NCBI GenBank assembly: GCA_043228905.1
Contig: JBHGNT010000010.1
Coordinates: 6,820,001-6,884,000, forward strand
From: Azolla caroliniana
Lineage: Eukaryota; Polypodiophyta
DNA length: 64,000 nucleotides
Reading direction: 5' to 3'
The notes beneath the pieces are model-generated. The model searched no databases. It was not told the DNA's origin and saw only the letters and a list, made by a program, of their open reading frames with translations. The stretch's first letter is position 1; every line of letters begins with the position of its first letter. The position numbers and the translations under genes are program-made. Positions 21,525-33,795 of this stretch are shown in pieces.

Positions 21525-23120
21525 TTTGGCAACATGTGTCCATGACCACATGCTTAACCACATTTGAGACGCCAAGATGCCTAAAGAGGCGTGAGAGAAT
21601 CTCAAGAAGATTTTCGCCGCCAATACGATGACAAGCAAGCTTCAACTCCGGCAAGAGTTGAACAACATACGACAAAAAGATATGTTCGTGTCGAACTACA
21701 CCGCTAATACGACGACAAGCAAGCTTCAACTCTGGCAAGAGTTGAACAACATACGACAAAAGGATATTTTCGTGTCGAACTACACCGTCAAGATCAAGAG
21801 CATTTGCTACTCACTTGGCTCCATCAACATAAACGTTGACTAAGATGAGATGTTCCATGTATGCTTGGGCGGCCTCGAACAACGATTCGACTCGTTAAGG
21901 ATGGCAATCTTGACGAGGGAAAACCCTCCTTCATTCTTTGACCTTCAATCAATGCTATTGGTCGAAGAGAGCCACATCCAAACCAAGACCAAAACATCAA
22001 AAGGACAAATGTCTTCTCATATTCGGATAGTGGCCGAGGACAAGGTTGAGGCGGTAGAAGAGGTCGATTTGAGCCATCTCACAAAGGGAACTCAAACCTT
22101 CGACAAGAAGACAGAAACCATCGAGGAACCTTCGAAAGAAGGGGGAGCTTTCACACCGAACAAGGTCGGCAAATGAGGTCCGTCACTTGCAACTATTGCG
22201 GAAAAATCGGCCACCATGAAGAGGAGTGTCGGAAGAAGAGAAGTGAGTTAGCTTCGACAAGCTGACAACTCACAAACTACGCCACCAACTCCGAATATGA
22301 CGACTACGGTGGACTATTTGTAATGAGGCATAGAGCGAACTCTATGACGGCCTCCGACTCCACAAGCACCTCCAACTTAGAAAATGTGTGATTTGTCGAC
22401 TCCGGTACCTCACATCATATGACGTCACACCAAGAGTCATTTCGTGACTTAAGAATGCCAGATCGACCCGGCTTCATAGAGATGGGAGACAACACCACAC
22501 ATCCCATTCGGTAATGACGGCCAAAACAATTGCATCAAGAATGTCTTTCACGTGCCCACAATAACAAAGAATTTGGTTTCGGTCGGCCAAATCGTGGAGC
22601 AAGGCATGCAAGTTCATTTCAACAACGAAGGATGCTTTATTGACAAAGATGGCCAACTCATAGCTAAAGGACGGAGAGATGGTCGAATGTTCATTCTTGA
22701 TTTGAATAAGGTGAAATCGGCCATGTATGCCAAAGGTCTCAAAACCGAGACAAGCATCAAGTTGTGGCACAAGAGAATTGGCCACATCAACCTTCAACAG
22801 CTTCAAGCAATGCAATCAAAGGGAGTCGTCATCGGACTCTCGGACTTTGAGTTGAAATGAGTCGACCGAGTGTACGAAGCATGCCAACTCGGTAAACAAC
22901 ATTTACTCCCATTCCCGAAGGAGAGCTACGTAAGCAAAGGCCTCCTCGATGTCATACATTCGAATGTATGGGGACTGGCCCAAACATTGACGATCGGTGG
23001 ATGCCGATACTACGTCACCTTCATCGACGATTACTCCCACTACATCTTCCCGATAAAGAAGAAGAGCAAACTGTTCTCCCACTTCCAAAAGCTCAAGGGC
23101 CAAGTCAAAAAAGGAATCGA
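21525..23120 (+). pseudogene. C2 gag, protease and first half of integrase
   Basis: Forward gag from HDHMLNHI, then LQLRQELNNIRQKDMFVSNY, MFHVCLGGLEQRFDSLRMAI, the zinc knuckle CNYCGKIGHHEEEC (about 22190) and protease FVDSGTSHHMTSH (about 22395). Integrase continues with ITKNLVSVGQIVEQGMQVHF, LWHKRIGHINLQQLQAMQSK and DVIHSNVWG. Stops occur at about 21841, 22174 and 22858, with a small deletion near 22500. The frame is cut at 23120 by a solo LTR. Confidence 0.85.
21625..21792 (+). repeat. 84-bp in-frame tandem duplication in C2 gag
   Basis: Two 84-bp copies (28 codons) beginning ACGATGACAAGC (21625) and ACGACGACAAGC (21709), encoding TSKLQLRQELNNIRQKDMF and TSKLQLWQELNNIRQKDIF. C1 has a single copy. 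Confidence 0.9.
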
Positions 23121-23856
23121 TGTTGTGAGGATTTTAGGCCATGGTGAGAAAACCTGAGTGGGAGGAATAAAACAAGATGTGCAACATTGCACGTGAACTT
23201 AGGAAAATCGTAACATAGGAATAATAGACAAATGTAAGGAGGAAAAGTAAGATGTAAAGGTATAAAGGTGATGTGCACTTTGTAGACTAGAGGGAGGCAC
23301 ATGAAGTATGGGTGTAGGAAGTAGTGGGCATTGAGTACGTCGGTGAGAGGAAAGGGAGTTAAGACCCATCAATCTCACCTCCTAAGATCGAGGTCAAATA
23401 TTCTCCTTTGAAAGAAAGGGGATTTGATCACTCCTTTTTGTAATGTGCCTCACTCCTTATTACTATAAAAGGGAGTGAGGGGTCACTTTTGAGGGGCTTC
23501 CACTTTTGGGTTTCGTTGGATTTCCATTAGGGTTTCGGAATTTTGCGTTTTAGGATCTCGTTTTAGGGGTTTCATTCGTCTTCGTCTTCTTCTTCTTCTT
23601 TTCCCCTATCCGGTTAGGGTTTCATCTAGAGGGTTTACATTCGGCCTACACGGCCACGATTGTAATTGGTGTGGGGTTTTCCATAATGTATCTTGTCTTG
23701 TTTAGATCTTATTCTCTTGAATCTTAATCTCTCGCATCTTAATCTTTCTCTTCCTTCTCGGTTGAACTCCCAAGCTTCTCTCCCTCCTCTTATTCCCTAG
23801 TCCAAGACCCCCATGGTCCCGTCTTGTCCGACACACACGCGCGGATTTCCGCGACA
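23121..23856 (+). mobile_element. Solo LTR, TGTCG family (736 bp)
   Basis: TGTTGTGAGGATTTTAGG...GATTTCCGCGACA, TATA ACTATAAAAGGGAG (around 23461). Flanks TCGA and ACGG; the copia frame is restored (G-I-G-R-H) if the original 4-mer was TCGG, giving one change on each side. Confidence 0.8.
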
Positions 23857-24215
23857 ACGGTCGGCACATTCGATGCCTACGATCGGATGGAGGTTGGGAG
23901 TACTTCTCCAACGAATTCATCTCCTACCTCCAAGGTGAAGGCATTTGGAGAGAATTCTCATGCTGACACACACCCCAAAAAAATGGAGTAGCAGAAAGGA
24001 AGAATCAACATATACTCGAGGTTGCACGTGCCATGATGCATAAGAAGGCGTACCCATCATGCGGACACCTGGAGTAAAGAAGGTGTTCACATCGACAAGA
24101 GAAAAACTCTGGCACTCATCATGAGAGAAGAACCTCATCATTTGGTTCGATTACAACGAGTATGTGGCCCATCATTATGCCTTCTAATGAAGGTAGCGGC
24201 CGAACAAGAGCCCGA
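23857..24215 (+). pseudogene. C2 integrase core, second half
   Basis: GRHIRCLRSDGGWEYFSNEF, HTPQKNGVAERKNQHILEVA and ARAMMHKK, then a deletion that removes the integrase C-terminus. FDYNEYVAHHYAF and KVAAEQEPD follow, equivalent to the start of RT in C1. It is cut at 24215 by G2. Confidence 0.8.
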
Positions 24216-25553
24216 TGTCGTGTGAATCTTCACACACTATGTAAAAAAATAATAATGAAATAATTATTATAGATTAGATTAGTAGCTTACTATAGAAAGA
24301 TGGATATACTCAAGAGCTTCAAAACGTTTTTACTATATACAAAATGGAGAAATACATATCAAGTTATGTGAAAATAAAGTTTGAGAAGATAGGGAAATTA
24401 GAACTATCCCACATAGATAGGAAAGTTAAGGCCCTAGCTATATAAGCACCTTGAGCTCCCTCATTTTTCATTTGTGCTAAGAGCACTTTGGCCACTTTGT
24501 CTTAATGGATGATGGTGGCCAGATTCCCTAAATCCGGAAACCGGCCAGTAAACAAATCCGGAAACCGGTCAGTAAGCAAATCTGGAAACCGGTCTGGTAA
24601 GCAAATTCGGAAACTGGCCGGTATGCAAATCGGAAACCGGCTGGTAAGCAAAACCGGAACTGGAACTAGGAAGCAAACTGGCACTGGAACCGGTCGGCAA
24701 GTAAAATTGGAACCGGCCGGCAAGCAAAACCGGAATCGGAACCGTTCGACAAACAAAACCGGAAACCGACCGGTAAGCAAAACCGAAACTACAACCGGCA
24801 AGCAAAATGGAACCGGCCGGCGAGGGATTCGGCGATCGGGCGGAACCGGCTACCGAATGAGGTTGGATGTGGACGGACGGAAGATTGGATCATGCAACAA
24901 ACTAAAGTAAAGTGAAGAGAACTAAAGTAAAGGCCATGTGGACGCAAGCAACTAAAGTTGGAGTGCATACAAAAAGTAAAGGACATGTGGACGGTCACAT
25001 GCAACTAAATGAAAAAGCCATGCAACTAAAAATAGATGCAACTAAAAGAAAAAGCTAAGCAACTAAAAGTAGAGGCCATGCAACAAAAAGTGGACATGCA
25101 GATGATCAAGGAAAAACTCCATATAAAATTCCATTTTTTTTCCTACACTCATACTCTCCATATTATCTTAATGTTTTTTCTTTTCTTTGAGAGCTCCGCT
25201 ATCTTATCGAAGCCATATCTCTCAAGTAAAACCCTAATTTCCTTACGGAAGCCCTATCTTACTCATAACCCTAAATTTCCATACGAAAGCTATTCAACTC
25301 ATAAAACCATAATCTCTTATCAAAGCCAAGAACCCTAAATCTCTATGGAATCCATATCTCCTTAAGATAAAACTTTTGTAATCTCAATCTTGAGATTAAT
25401 TGCAATCTTTCTTTCTATTTGTTAATGAAATTTGTTAATCTTTCTCATTTCGGTTAATTCTTAGTACATAAATACACGAATTTGATATCCTCTAGTCAAA
25501 GGCGCCGGGGTCTTGCCTCAACGTTCACGTATCCTCGTCGTATTTTCGCGACA
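24216..25553 (+). repeat. G2 5' LTR
   Basis: TGTCGTGTGAATCTTCAC...TTTTCGCGACA. The start forms a small hairpin (GTGTGAA/TTCACAC). TATA CTATATAAGCACC (around 24438), then a CCGG-rich tandem repeat and an AACTAAA/CATGCAACTAAA-rich tract. The 3' copy carries about 33 extra bases at 30488-30520 and scattered changes. Confidence 0.92.
24527..24840. repeat. CCGG-rich tandem repeat in G2 LTR
   Basis: About 14 imperfect units near 21-24 bp of the type AACCGGCCGGTAAGCAAA, lying downstream of the LTR TATA box. The 3' LTR has the same array at 29617-29945. Equivalent GC-rich arrays sit in the LTRs at 58290-58566 and, degenerate, 11870-12000. Confidence 0.85.
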
Positions 25554-25557
25554 TCTT

Positions 25558-25575
25558 TGGTGAACCCGACGTGAA
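25558..25575 (+). other. Primer binding site, tRNA-Trp
   Basis: TGGTGAACCCGACGTGAA, four bases after the 5' LTR; identical to the G1 site. Confidence 0.85.
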
Positions 25576-25606
25576 AGAGGCGGTAGGGAGGATATCAAGT
25601 GCAACA

Positions 25607-28600
25607 ATGGCTTCCACAAGTGGAACTCAAGGAGAGGAATTAACGAAAGGTATGGTGTCCGTAGTGGAATACATGCTGAAGGTGAGAGATTGAGAAGCTC
25701 TAATCGACAAAGCTGTTGATAGTATAGTTGAGATAGCCGGACGATTTGGTGGCAAGAACATCACCGATTTTCTTGCTACCTATCGCAACGAGATGCAACA
25801 AAGGGATGTCAATGATCTCAAACAAATTTCTGGCTTCAAACGTGTGGTGGAACCAGGGATCCGCGAGCGCGTCATGGAGATTCAAAACGAGCATGCAACT
25901 TGGGCGGAGTTCGAAAAGGCTCTTCTCGTTGAATACATGCTTGAAGACGCATCACGGATGACTCAACATATGCTAATGTCTTGGATTGAGAAGAAAGGAA
26001 AGAATATGTGTGCATCTGGAGTATATGCCGAATTCGACCAGAAGTATAACCGACTTCCGAGTGTTGATCAACGAGTTCTTGATGGAGATAAAGTCCTACT
26101 ATTCCTGAAGGCAGTGGATGCGAAAGATCAACATGAATTGGGTAACTTTTTGGAGGATGAAACACAACCAAGTGGCTTGGTAGCGGACTAGGCGGCAGTG
26201 AAGAAGGCTTGTAGCCGTCTTGATAAGCATCGAAAACGGCAAGAGGAAACTGATTTGGAGAATCCACAATCGTGGAGGAGGAAGGCACCTCGTATGATCG
26301 AGTCTAACAAGCCGTTCAACAATTTCGATAAGAAAGCAATGGAGGAGTCTATAATCGAAGAGCTCTCCAAGAAGTTTGAAGCGGTATCGCTAGCCAACTT
26401 AGGTCGACGCGGGCCCAAGGGAAAAGAAGCGTATAGATGTGTGTGGTGCGATAGCTTTGAACACTCACGAAGGGAATGTGCTGACTTGCAAGATGCGATC
26501 CGCAAGAAGGTCGTCTATTTGGACGGCAACATGATTCACTCGAGTGAGACCCGAAAGCCACTACGAGTGAACTTCGGAAGAGGTGGGCTGAAAAAGATTG
26601 TAGAAGAAGAAGATGCAAGGCATGTGGAGGCTATGCACTATGCCGCTTTGGCTGGGATACGAGTTGGAAAAGAGAATCTTAAAATGATCAAGCCAGGAGC
26701 TGGGTTTTGGCCAACGGTCTTCGAGTGTGAAGAAAAAGGCAAAATCAATTCGGAGGATCTAAAACTTGCTGACCGAAACGTGTGACGAGCTACCGGATGG
26801 TCAGATCCAATCGACGAAAACACAAGCTTTGTGGAGGTTGTGTGTGACACCTATGAAGCCCTTGTCGAAGAGAAGAGGAAGAGAACCGGTGAAGAAGATA
26901 GCACATCAAAGCGTCCTAACACGAGGAACGGAGGGAAAGAAGGGCCACCCCAACCTATCCCAAGAAAAGAGATTGGTGAAACAAACATGAAGCCCGGTGG
27001 ATTGAGCCAACATGCTCGGATGGAAGTCGAAGAATCAACGAAGAAAGGAAAAGAACGAGCGGCACTGACTTACAAGCTAAGGTCGGACATAGAACAAACA
27101 ACTAACTTGCGGAAGGTCCTTGAGGAGAAGGTTTTAGATAGTCATGTCGACCTTACCTTGAGAGAGCTACTTGGGATCGTGAAGAAGGAGTTCCATGATA
27201 CTATCGTGGACCTTATTAAAAGGAAGCGGCAACAATCTGATGAAGAGGAGGTGAAAACAAGTGCCATAACCATGGCAAGATCGGAAGAGGAGGAAGAAGA
27301 AGAAGTGGTGGCGGATAGCCATTACTCGCGGCCTCATTGGGCAAGAGCGACAACGGAGACGCCGGTAAAGATCGGGGAGAAGAAAGAGACTGTGGTCGCT
27401 TTGATTGACCATGGCTCAGAGATCAACCTCATGTTGACCGAGTTCTACAAGAAAGGAAGATGGCCGATTAATACAAACCACGGATGGAAGATTCGAGCGG
27501 CGACGAAGGCTACGGAGGACTTGTACGGAGCGAAAGTGTTAAGTGACAAGAAAAGAAGGTATGCCGAAGTGAAGAGGGAGCTATGGGGAATCGTCTCGGC
27601 AATCAAATCTGATCGTGATTACCTTATTGGAGCAGAAGTCATAATTGAGACATATTGCCTACCAATTTTGGGTATGATATCTAGCTGTAATACACCGGAT
27701 ATTTCCATGTTGCGTTGGATTGCATATATCAAATCACTCAACCCGGAGATCCGTCATGTAGCTGGGAAGCGTAATGTCGTTGCAGTCATGCTATCACGAG
27801 CGAGATACGATGGAGAAGAAGATCGACATTCTGATCAAGATGATGTTGGCTTGGATTTCTTTGCAAGTTCCTACGCTCGGGTGTTGACTACTTTCATAGA
27901 AGAGGACTACGAAGGCGAATTCGTGGAGATCGGGAAATACTTGAGTTCTCTCCAAAAAGATGAATCATGGTCGATGGAAGACTTCCATCGAATTCGGAAG
28001 AAGGCATACAAGTATTTCCTTAAGGATGGAGCTCTTTGGAGGCATGCAAAAAAGAAGAATGGGACTCCGATGAGAGTTGTCTGCAAGCTAGAAGACCAAC
28101 AAAAACTAATGTCTGAATTTCATGATAGTGTTTTTGCAGGCCATCGAGGAATATGGGCTATGTTTGCGAAGCTTAAGGAGAAATATTGGTGGCTGGGCAT
28201 CTACAAAGATGTAGCAGCTTATGTGGAAACATGTAAGGAATGTCAAATGTTTTCGAATATTCGCCATCGAGATGGACTTCATCCGACTTACCCATTGGCT
28301 ATGCATTACAAGTGGATGGTGGACATCGTGATGATGCCAGTGGGGCGATGGCAGATGAAGTATCTTGTGCTCGCGAGAGAGGATCTTACCAATCAAGTTG
28401 AAGGGCGAGCATTAAGAACTAAGGAGACATCATCGGTATGCCGATTCCTTCTTGAAGATGTTATTTGCAGATATGGATGCGTCGGCAAGATAGTGGCTGA
28501 TAGAGGCGAGTTGGACGCTAATGAAGCTAGAGAATTCTTCTCGAGAATGGGAATCAAATTATCTCTTACCATGGCGTATAATCCGGAAGCAAATGGGAAG

Positions 28601-29239
28601 GTGGAACGTGGACATGGACCGATTGTGAAGGCTCTAGTGAAAGCTTGCCATGGGAAAATAGGAGAATGGCCGCGTCTATTGCCATTTGCACTATGGGCTG
28701 ACAGGACTACTCATAGCACGGTGACGGGATACATGCCAGCAGGGCTCATATTCAGCCAAAAGCCAATAATGCCTGTAGAACAAAGTATTATTTCATGGTT
28801 TGCATTGCCATGGCAAGATGAGATAAGTAGAAAAGATCTTCTAGCATTGAGGATTCGACAATTAGAGCGAAATTTGGAAGATATAGAGGAGGCTAAAGCG
28901 CGGCTAAAGAATGCAAGGCTAAAGAACAAGAAAGACTTCGATAAACGACATCGACTTCGGCCGAGGAAAATCGTTGAAGGAGATTGGGTGCTAGTCTATG
29001 ACAGTAGCCTAGATAACCAACATAGTACGGCTCGAAAATTCTCACAACGATGGTTTGGGCCATATGTGGTGAAGAAAGTGGAAGATAATGCAACATATCA
29101 TTTAGTAGAACTGGATGGTACACCACTTGCCTTGCCAATTGCCGGTAAAAGAATCAAGATCTTCAAGAGAAGAGATAGAATAGAAATTGGATTCAAAGCT
29201 TTTGACGATTCAGTCTTAAGCATCAATGAAAAAGTATAG
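25607..29239 (+). pseudogene. G2 gag-pol polyprotein lacking reverse transcriptase
   Basis: A single frame of about 1,211 codons from MASTSGTQGEELTKG to the end of integrase, with three stops only (TGA 25691, TAG 26189, TGA 26783). Order: capsid (QISGFKRVVEPGIRERVMEI, WAEFEKALLVEYM), zinc knuckle CVWCDSFEHSRREC (about 26440), linker, protease VVALIDHGSEINLM (about 27390), then directly RNase H (KVLSDKKRRYAEVKRELWGI), zinc finger FAGHRGIWAMF...CKEC, integrase YLVLAREDLTNQVEGRAL, IVADRGELDANEAREFF, YNPEANGKVERGHGPIV (34 residues between Asp and Glu). At about 27530 the protease (EDLYGA) is fused in frame to RNase H (AKVLS), so RT and the start of RNase H are gone. From 26786 the remaining 818 codons are open. 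Confidence 0.9.
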
Positions 29240-29305
29240 TAAACAAAAGTGGAACCTCACCAAAATTGGCACATACCGATGAATGTGCAGGTTTGGTGGG
29301 GCGAA

Positions 29306-30717
29306 TGTTGTGTGAATCTTCACACACTATGTAAAATAATAATAATGAAATAATTATTATAGATTAGATTAGTAGCTTACTATAGAAAGATGGATATACT
29401 CAAGAGCTCCAAAACGTTTTTACTATATACAAAATGGAGAAATACATATCAAGTTATGTGAAAATAAAGTTTGAGAATATAGGGAAATTAGAACTATCCC
29501 ACATAGATAGGAAAGTTAAGGCCCTGGCTATATAAGCACCTTGAGCTCCCTCATTTTTCATTTGTGCTAAGAGCACTTTGGCTACTTTGTCTTAATGGAT
29601 GATGGTGGCCAAATTCCCTAAATCCGGAAACCGGCTAGTAAACAAATCCAGAAACCGGTCGGTAAGCAAATCTGGAAACTGGTCCGGTAAGCAAATTCGG
29701 AAACCGGCCGGTATGCAAACCGGAAACCGGCCGGTAAGCAAAACCGGAAACCGGTTGGTGAGCAAAACTTAACTGGAATTGGGAAGCAAACCAGCACTGG
29801 AACCGGTCGGCAAGCAAAACCGGAACCGACAAGCAAACCGGAACCGGCCGGCAAGCAAAATCGGAAACGGAACTGTTCGACAAGCAAAATCAGAAACCGA
29901 CCGGTAAGCAAAACCGAAACTACAACCGGCAAGCAAAATGGAACCGGCCGGCGAGGGATTCGGCGATCGGGCGGAACCGGCTACCGAACGAGGTTGGATG
30001 TGGACGGACGGAAGATTGGATCATGCAACAAACTAAAGTAAAGTGAAGAGAACTAAAGTAAAGGCCATGTGGACGCAAGCAACTAAAGTTGGAGTGCATG
30101 CAAAAAGTAAAGGACATGTGGACGATCACATGCAACTAAACGAAAAAGCCATGCAACTAAAAATAGATGCAACTAAAAGAAAAAGTTAAGCAACTAAAAG
30201 TAGAGGCCATGCAACAAAAAGTGGACATGCAGATGATCAAGGAAAAACTCCATATAAAATTCCATTTTTTTTCCTACACTCATACTCTCCATATTATCTT
30301 AATTTTTTTTCTTTTCTTTGAGAGCTCCGCTATCTTATCGAAGCCATATCTCTCAAGTAAAACCCTAATTTCCTTACGGAAGCCATATCTTACTCATAAC
30401 CCTAAATTTCCATACGAAAGCTATTCAACTCATAAAACCATAATCTCTTATCAAAGCCAAGAACCTTAAATCTCTATGGAATCCATATCTTAGTTTCCTC
30501 TAATCAATTATTCTAGCAATCTCCTTAAGATAAAACTTTTGTAATCTCAATCTTGAGATTAATTGTAATCTTTCTTTCTATTTGTTAATGAAATTTGTTA
30601 ATCTTTCTCATTTCGGTTAATTCTTAGTACATTAAATACACGAATTTGATATCCTCTAGTCAAAGGCGCCGGGGTCTTGCCTCAACGTTCACGTATCCTC
30701 GTCGTATTTTCGTGACA
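29306..30717 (+). repeat. G2 3' LTR
   Basis: TGTTGTGTGAATCTTCAC...TTTTCGTGACA, 1412 bp, very similar to the 5' copy throughout, including the CCGG array. Confidence 0.92.
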
Positions 30718-30900
30718 CCGTGATCTCTACCGAAGTGGCTCGTGACCCACGATGGGTGGAAGTAGTCGGCCTTCGCCCATTTCACACTACAAGCCTTCGT
30801 CACCGACTTGAGGGGGAGGAACCGATACTGCCTCAAAAAGGCCGAAGCCGACGAAAGCCAAAGTGGACATCGGAGCCTCACACTTGAGTTTGAAGGGGTG
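30718..30900 (+). pseudogene. C2 RT start and pol end
   Basis: VISTEVARDPRWVEVV continues the RT start cut by G2. It then jumps by deletion to FVTDLRGR, the equivalent of the copia C-terminus NLRGS. The purine tract TTTGAAGGGGTG ends at 30900, directly before the LTR. Confidence 0.7.
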
Positions 30901-31170
30901 TGTTGAAATATCAAGCTCAATTATTTTTAGTTAGTTAGTCAACACACGTAACTTAGTAGTTACCTACATAGAATCTAGTTAGTGTGTTGACCTTAAAGCC
31001 TTAGATAGGATTTTGTACTTGAGTGGGATACATTGTAGATCCTCCACTCCCATGTTCATTTAGTATAAGACTTACACCTTTGTACCTATATTCTACTCAC
31101 ACACGTGCACCTTTACACATGAGATGTGTATATACCTCATTGTGGGTATTTTTGGATTTGATGATGCTTT
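30901..31170 (+). repeat. C2 3' LTR, first part
   Basis: Starts TGTTGAAATATCAAGCTC, with TAGTATAAGACTTACACC as the likely TATA region (around 31060). It is interrupted at 31170 by E-NA, resumes 34230-34346 (TTAATATACACTCTC and a CT microsatellite), and is interrupted again by C3 at 34352. Confidence 0.75.
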
Positions 31171-31604
31171 TGTTACCAGCCGGCAAAGGAGTCCAGAGTG
31201 GGAAACGAGGAGTTATTTAAGTAGTAGGAATATGGTTGTAATTAAGCTATGAGTATGGACGGATGGACCGGAATCGGTATGCCGTTCCGGATCCAGACCG
31301 ATCCCGAACAGGTGCGGATGGCACCGTTTTGTAATACAGACTGGAAACCTATTTAAAGGCCCGGATACAATGTAATGAATAGCGGTTAATTAATAAAGCT
31401 TAGTGTTGTTATTTCTCTGTGTTAATTACCGTTCTGCCTTAATTGTTATATCTTACGCGTGTGATTATGAAAAACGATCATGCTAAGTAACTTAATTAAG
31501 TCGGATTAATTGTTGAGTCTAATCCTGTTGCCGTAACACCCTTTGGTGAAGTGTCTTTCATAGACACCCTGTGTTAGGCCATTGTTTGGCCCTAAGAGAT
31601 AACA
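31171..31604 (+). repeat. E-NA 5' LTR
   Basis: TGTTACCAGCCGGCAAAGG...GAGATAACA. GCCCGGATACAATGTAATG and TTTAAAGGCC mark the promoter region. The conserved leader CAGTTTTTGGCGACCACG follows, as in E-full. Confidence 0.92.
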
Positions 31605-31657
31605 CAGTTTTTGGCGACCACGATTCCTGTTTTTGCAGCGAACGACGGCACGGATGG

Positions 31658-33780
31658 ATGTCTAGATCAACGCACGACCTGGTTACAGATCGAACTCGAC
31701 GCCTTGCCGAAAGGCAAAGGAGATGTGAGCCTTTCCAGCAAGCGGCGCAGGAAATTAGAGCGGATCGCTCTTTTTCCAACGTAATCCGGAGAGTAGCGGA
31801 GGACTCCCTCTGGTTACAGCAAACATCACACCCGGACGACGACAACAGCCTAAGCAGCCTCCGGGAAACCGAATCCCTTCTCCACGCGTTGTCAAACGAA
31901 GAAGGCGAAGCAGAAGCCTTTTCAGCATATGAATCGGACTCCGAAGGGGAATACAGCGTGCACACGAACTACCGTAGCAGCAACGAAACCCCAGGCGGAA
32001 TGGAGGACGAAGGATCAGATACCTTACCGACACCGGAACCGGAAGTACTAACGTTGGAACCCCCGGAACCAGCAGAGGAAAAGCGACCTCCGACACCGGA
32101 AGTCGAAGAGGAGAGGCCTCCGTCACCAAAAGAAGAGGAAAAACAACCGACGCCGGAAACAAATCGGGAAAGACCACCGACACCGGAGAAAATTCCGGAA
32201 CGAGCACCAACACTGCCAGCCCACGCACCGATACTGGACGACGACATGCCGTTCCAGTACTCCAAGTATAGAGATGATCCAGACGCGGAAGCTCATGTGC
32301 ACGCCTTTGAACAGACATGGGAAGCCAACCATGTGTCCCAGCGATTGACTCCAGATGAAGAGGACCGCTCTAAGATAGCGGAATTTGGCGTCACATTGGA
32401 GGGACCGGCAGCAAGATGGTGCCGGACGCAGGACCCGTCTACTATCAACACCTTTGCAGATTTAAAAGCTAAATTCTTGCATTTTTTCCAAAAGGAGGTG
32501 GACCAGACCGTAATGGTAGGCTTATTTTATACCATCCGACAGGAAGCAGGGGAGAGCATTCCCCAGTTTGTCATCCGGTTCCAACGGACGCATAGTCAGC
32601 TTGCCCGCGCACCCCCGGAGGAGGAATTACGGACTATATTCCTAAACGCGCTCCGGGAACCCCTACGTACGGTGTGCACGGTAATTGACTTCCGCACAAG
32701 TACCATCGACCAGGTCATTGACCGGGTGAGAGAGATGGAAAAGACAAGCTCCTGGCTCACACTGGGAGCACTCCAACGGGCGTTACCATCCGATGAAGAC
32801 CTCAGGTTTCGGCAAGCAATACATTGCACAACCTGCTTAAATTCCGGACACTCGGTTCTAGAATGCACTATGAGGACGCAATGTGTAATCTGTCAATCCA
32901 AGGGCCATACGACGGATAGATGCGAGTATAATCTATTGAACCGGCAAGCACCGCCCGTCCGACAAATTGAGCCACGTAGCAGCCAGGATGAAGAAGAGGA
33001 ATGCTGGCGGCGAATGGACTGCGACCGACCGGCACAGGATATCCGGTACGACGATAGACGAGAGAATGATGTCTGGTACGGCGATCGGCAGGATAACTAT
33101 GACCGGCATGATCGGTACCAGGATTACAATAGACGATACGAACATTACGACCGGGATCACTCCCCTGGGTATCGTCAGCAACGGGAGGAATACGGCAGAT
33201 ATAACGGGCAACCCCGTCAAGAGTACCGCAATAAGAAGAGCTATAACAAAAAACAGCATTTCAAAAAAGGCGGCTACCCACGGTATCCGGAACAAGGAGC
33301 TTCAAGCAGCCAACCGGCCCAAAACCCCGCGCATACCGCAGGACCTGCCCCGGGTACAACAGACAATGCTGAATCCAGCAATACCCGGAAAGCCTACTGC
33401 TACTACTGCCGACAGGAAGGCCATTATAGTAATCAATGCCCGGTGAAGAGCTATAAAAAACGACCGACGATAAATATGGTAGTCCCTGAGGTGGCAGATC
33501 TACAGCAGGTGACCACAAGGCCGAGGGCCAGCCCGGAACTAGTCAACCGGAGACCACTACGACAGCGGGAGCAACGACGGAGACGCCGGTGTCAGAGCAA
33601 CAAACGGAGGAGCAGCCGCAGCAGCCACCAACAGACCCGTCGCAGCAGACATCAACAAAGCAACAACAACAACAACCAATTCCGGATGAACCATTGGAGA
33701 CTCTCGAACAAAGCATTATGGATATTTTGGACGAAGAATAGCAAGGGTCGGTTGTGGATTCGACGTACAAGGTACTGTCC
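31658..33780 (+). CDS. E-NA gag polyprotein
   Basis: Open from the in-frame ATG at 31658 (MSRSTHDLVTDRTRRLAERQ) into the 3' LTR. Order: a basic helical N-terminus; a long acidic/proline-rich linker of repeated PPTPE-like motifs (about residues 115-195); capsid (YSKYRDDPDAEAHVHAFEQT, GPAARWCRTQ, LKAKFLHFFQKEVDQTVMVG); zinc knuckles CTTCLNSGHSVLEC, CVICQSKGHTTDRC and CYYCRQEGHYSNQC (all CX2CX4HX4C), the second and third separated by an R/Y/D-rich tract. The third knuckle is missing from E-full. The last ~80 codons are a Q/R/N-rich frame overlapping a pol remnant in another frame (LETLEQSIMDILDEE). Gag packages RNA in the particle; an intact copy here with no pol suggests it is used in trans with E-full enzymes (inference). 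Confidence 0.85.
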
Positions 33781-33795
33781 GACGGGCGTGCCATG

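Larger units (their letters stand above)
24216..30717 (+). mobile_element. Ty3/gypsy element G2, RT-deleted
   Basis: LTRs of 1338 and 1412 bp, tRNA-Trp primer site, one long gag-pol frame, polypurine tract GGTTTGGTGGGGCGAA (29290-29305). Flanks CCGA/CCGT give a 4-bp duplication with one change. Same lineage as G1. It lacks the RT domain, so it can move only with enzymes supplied by a relative. Confidence 0.92.
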
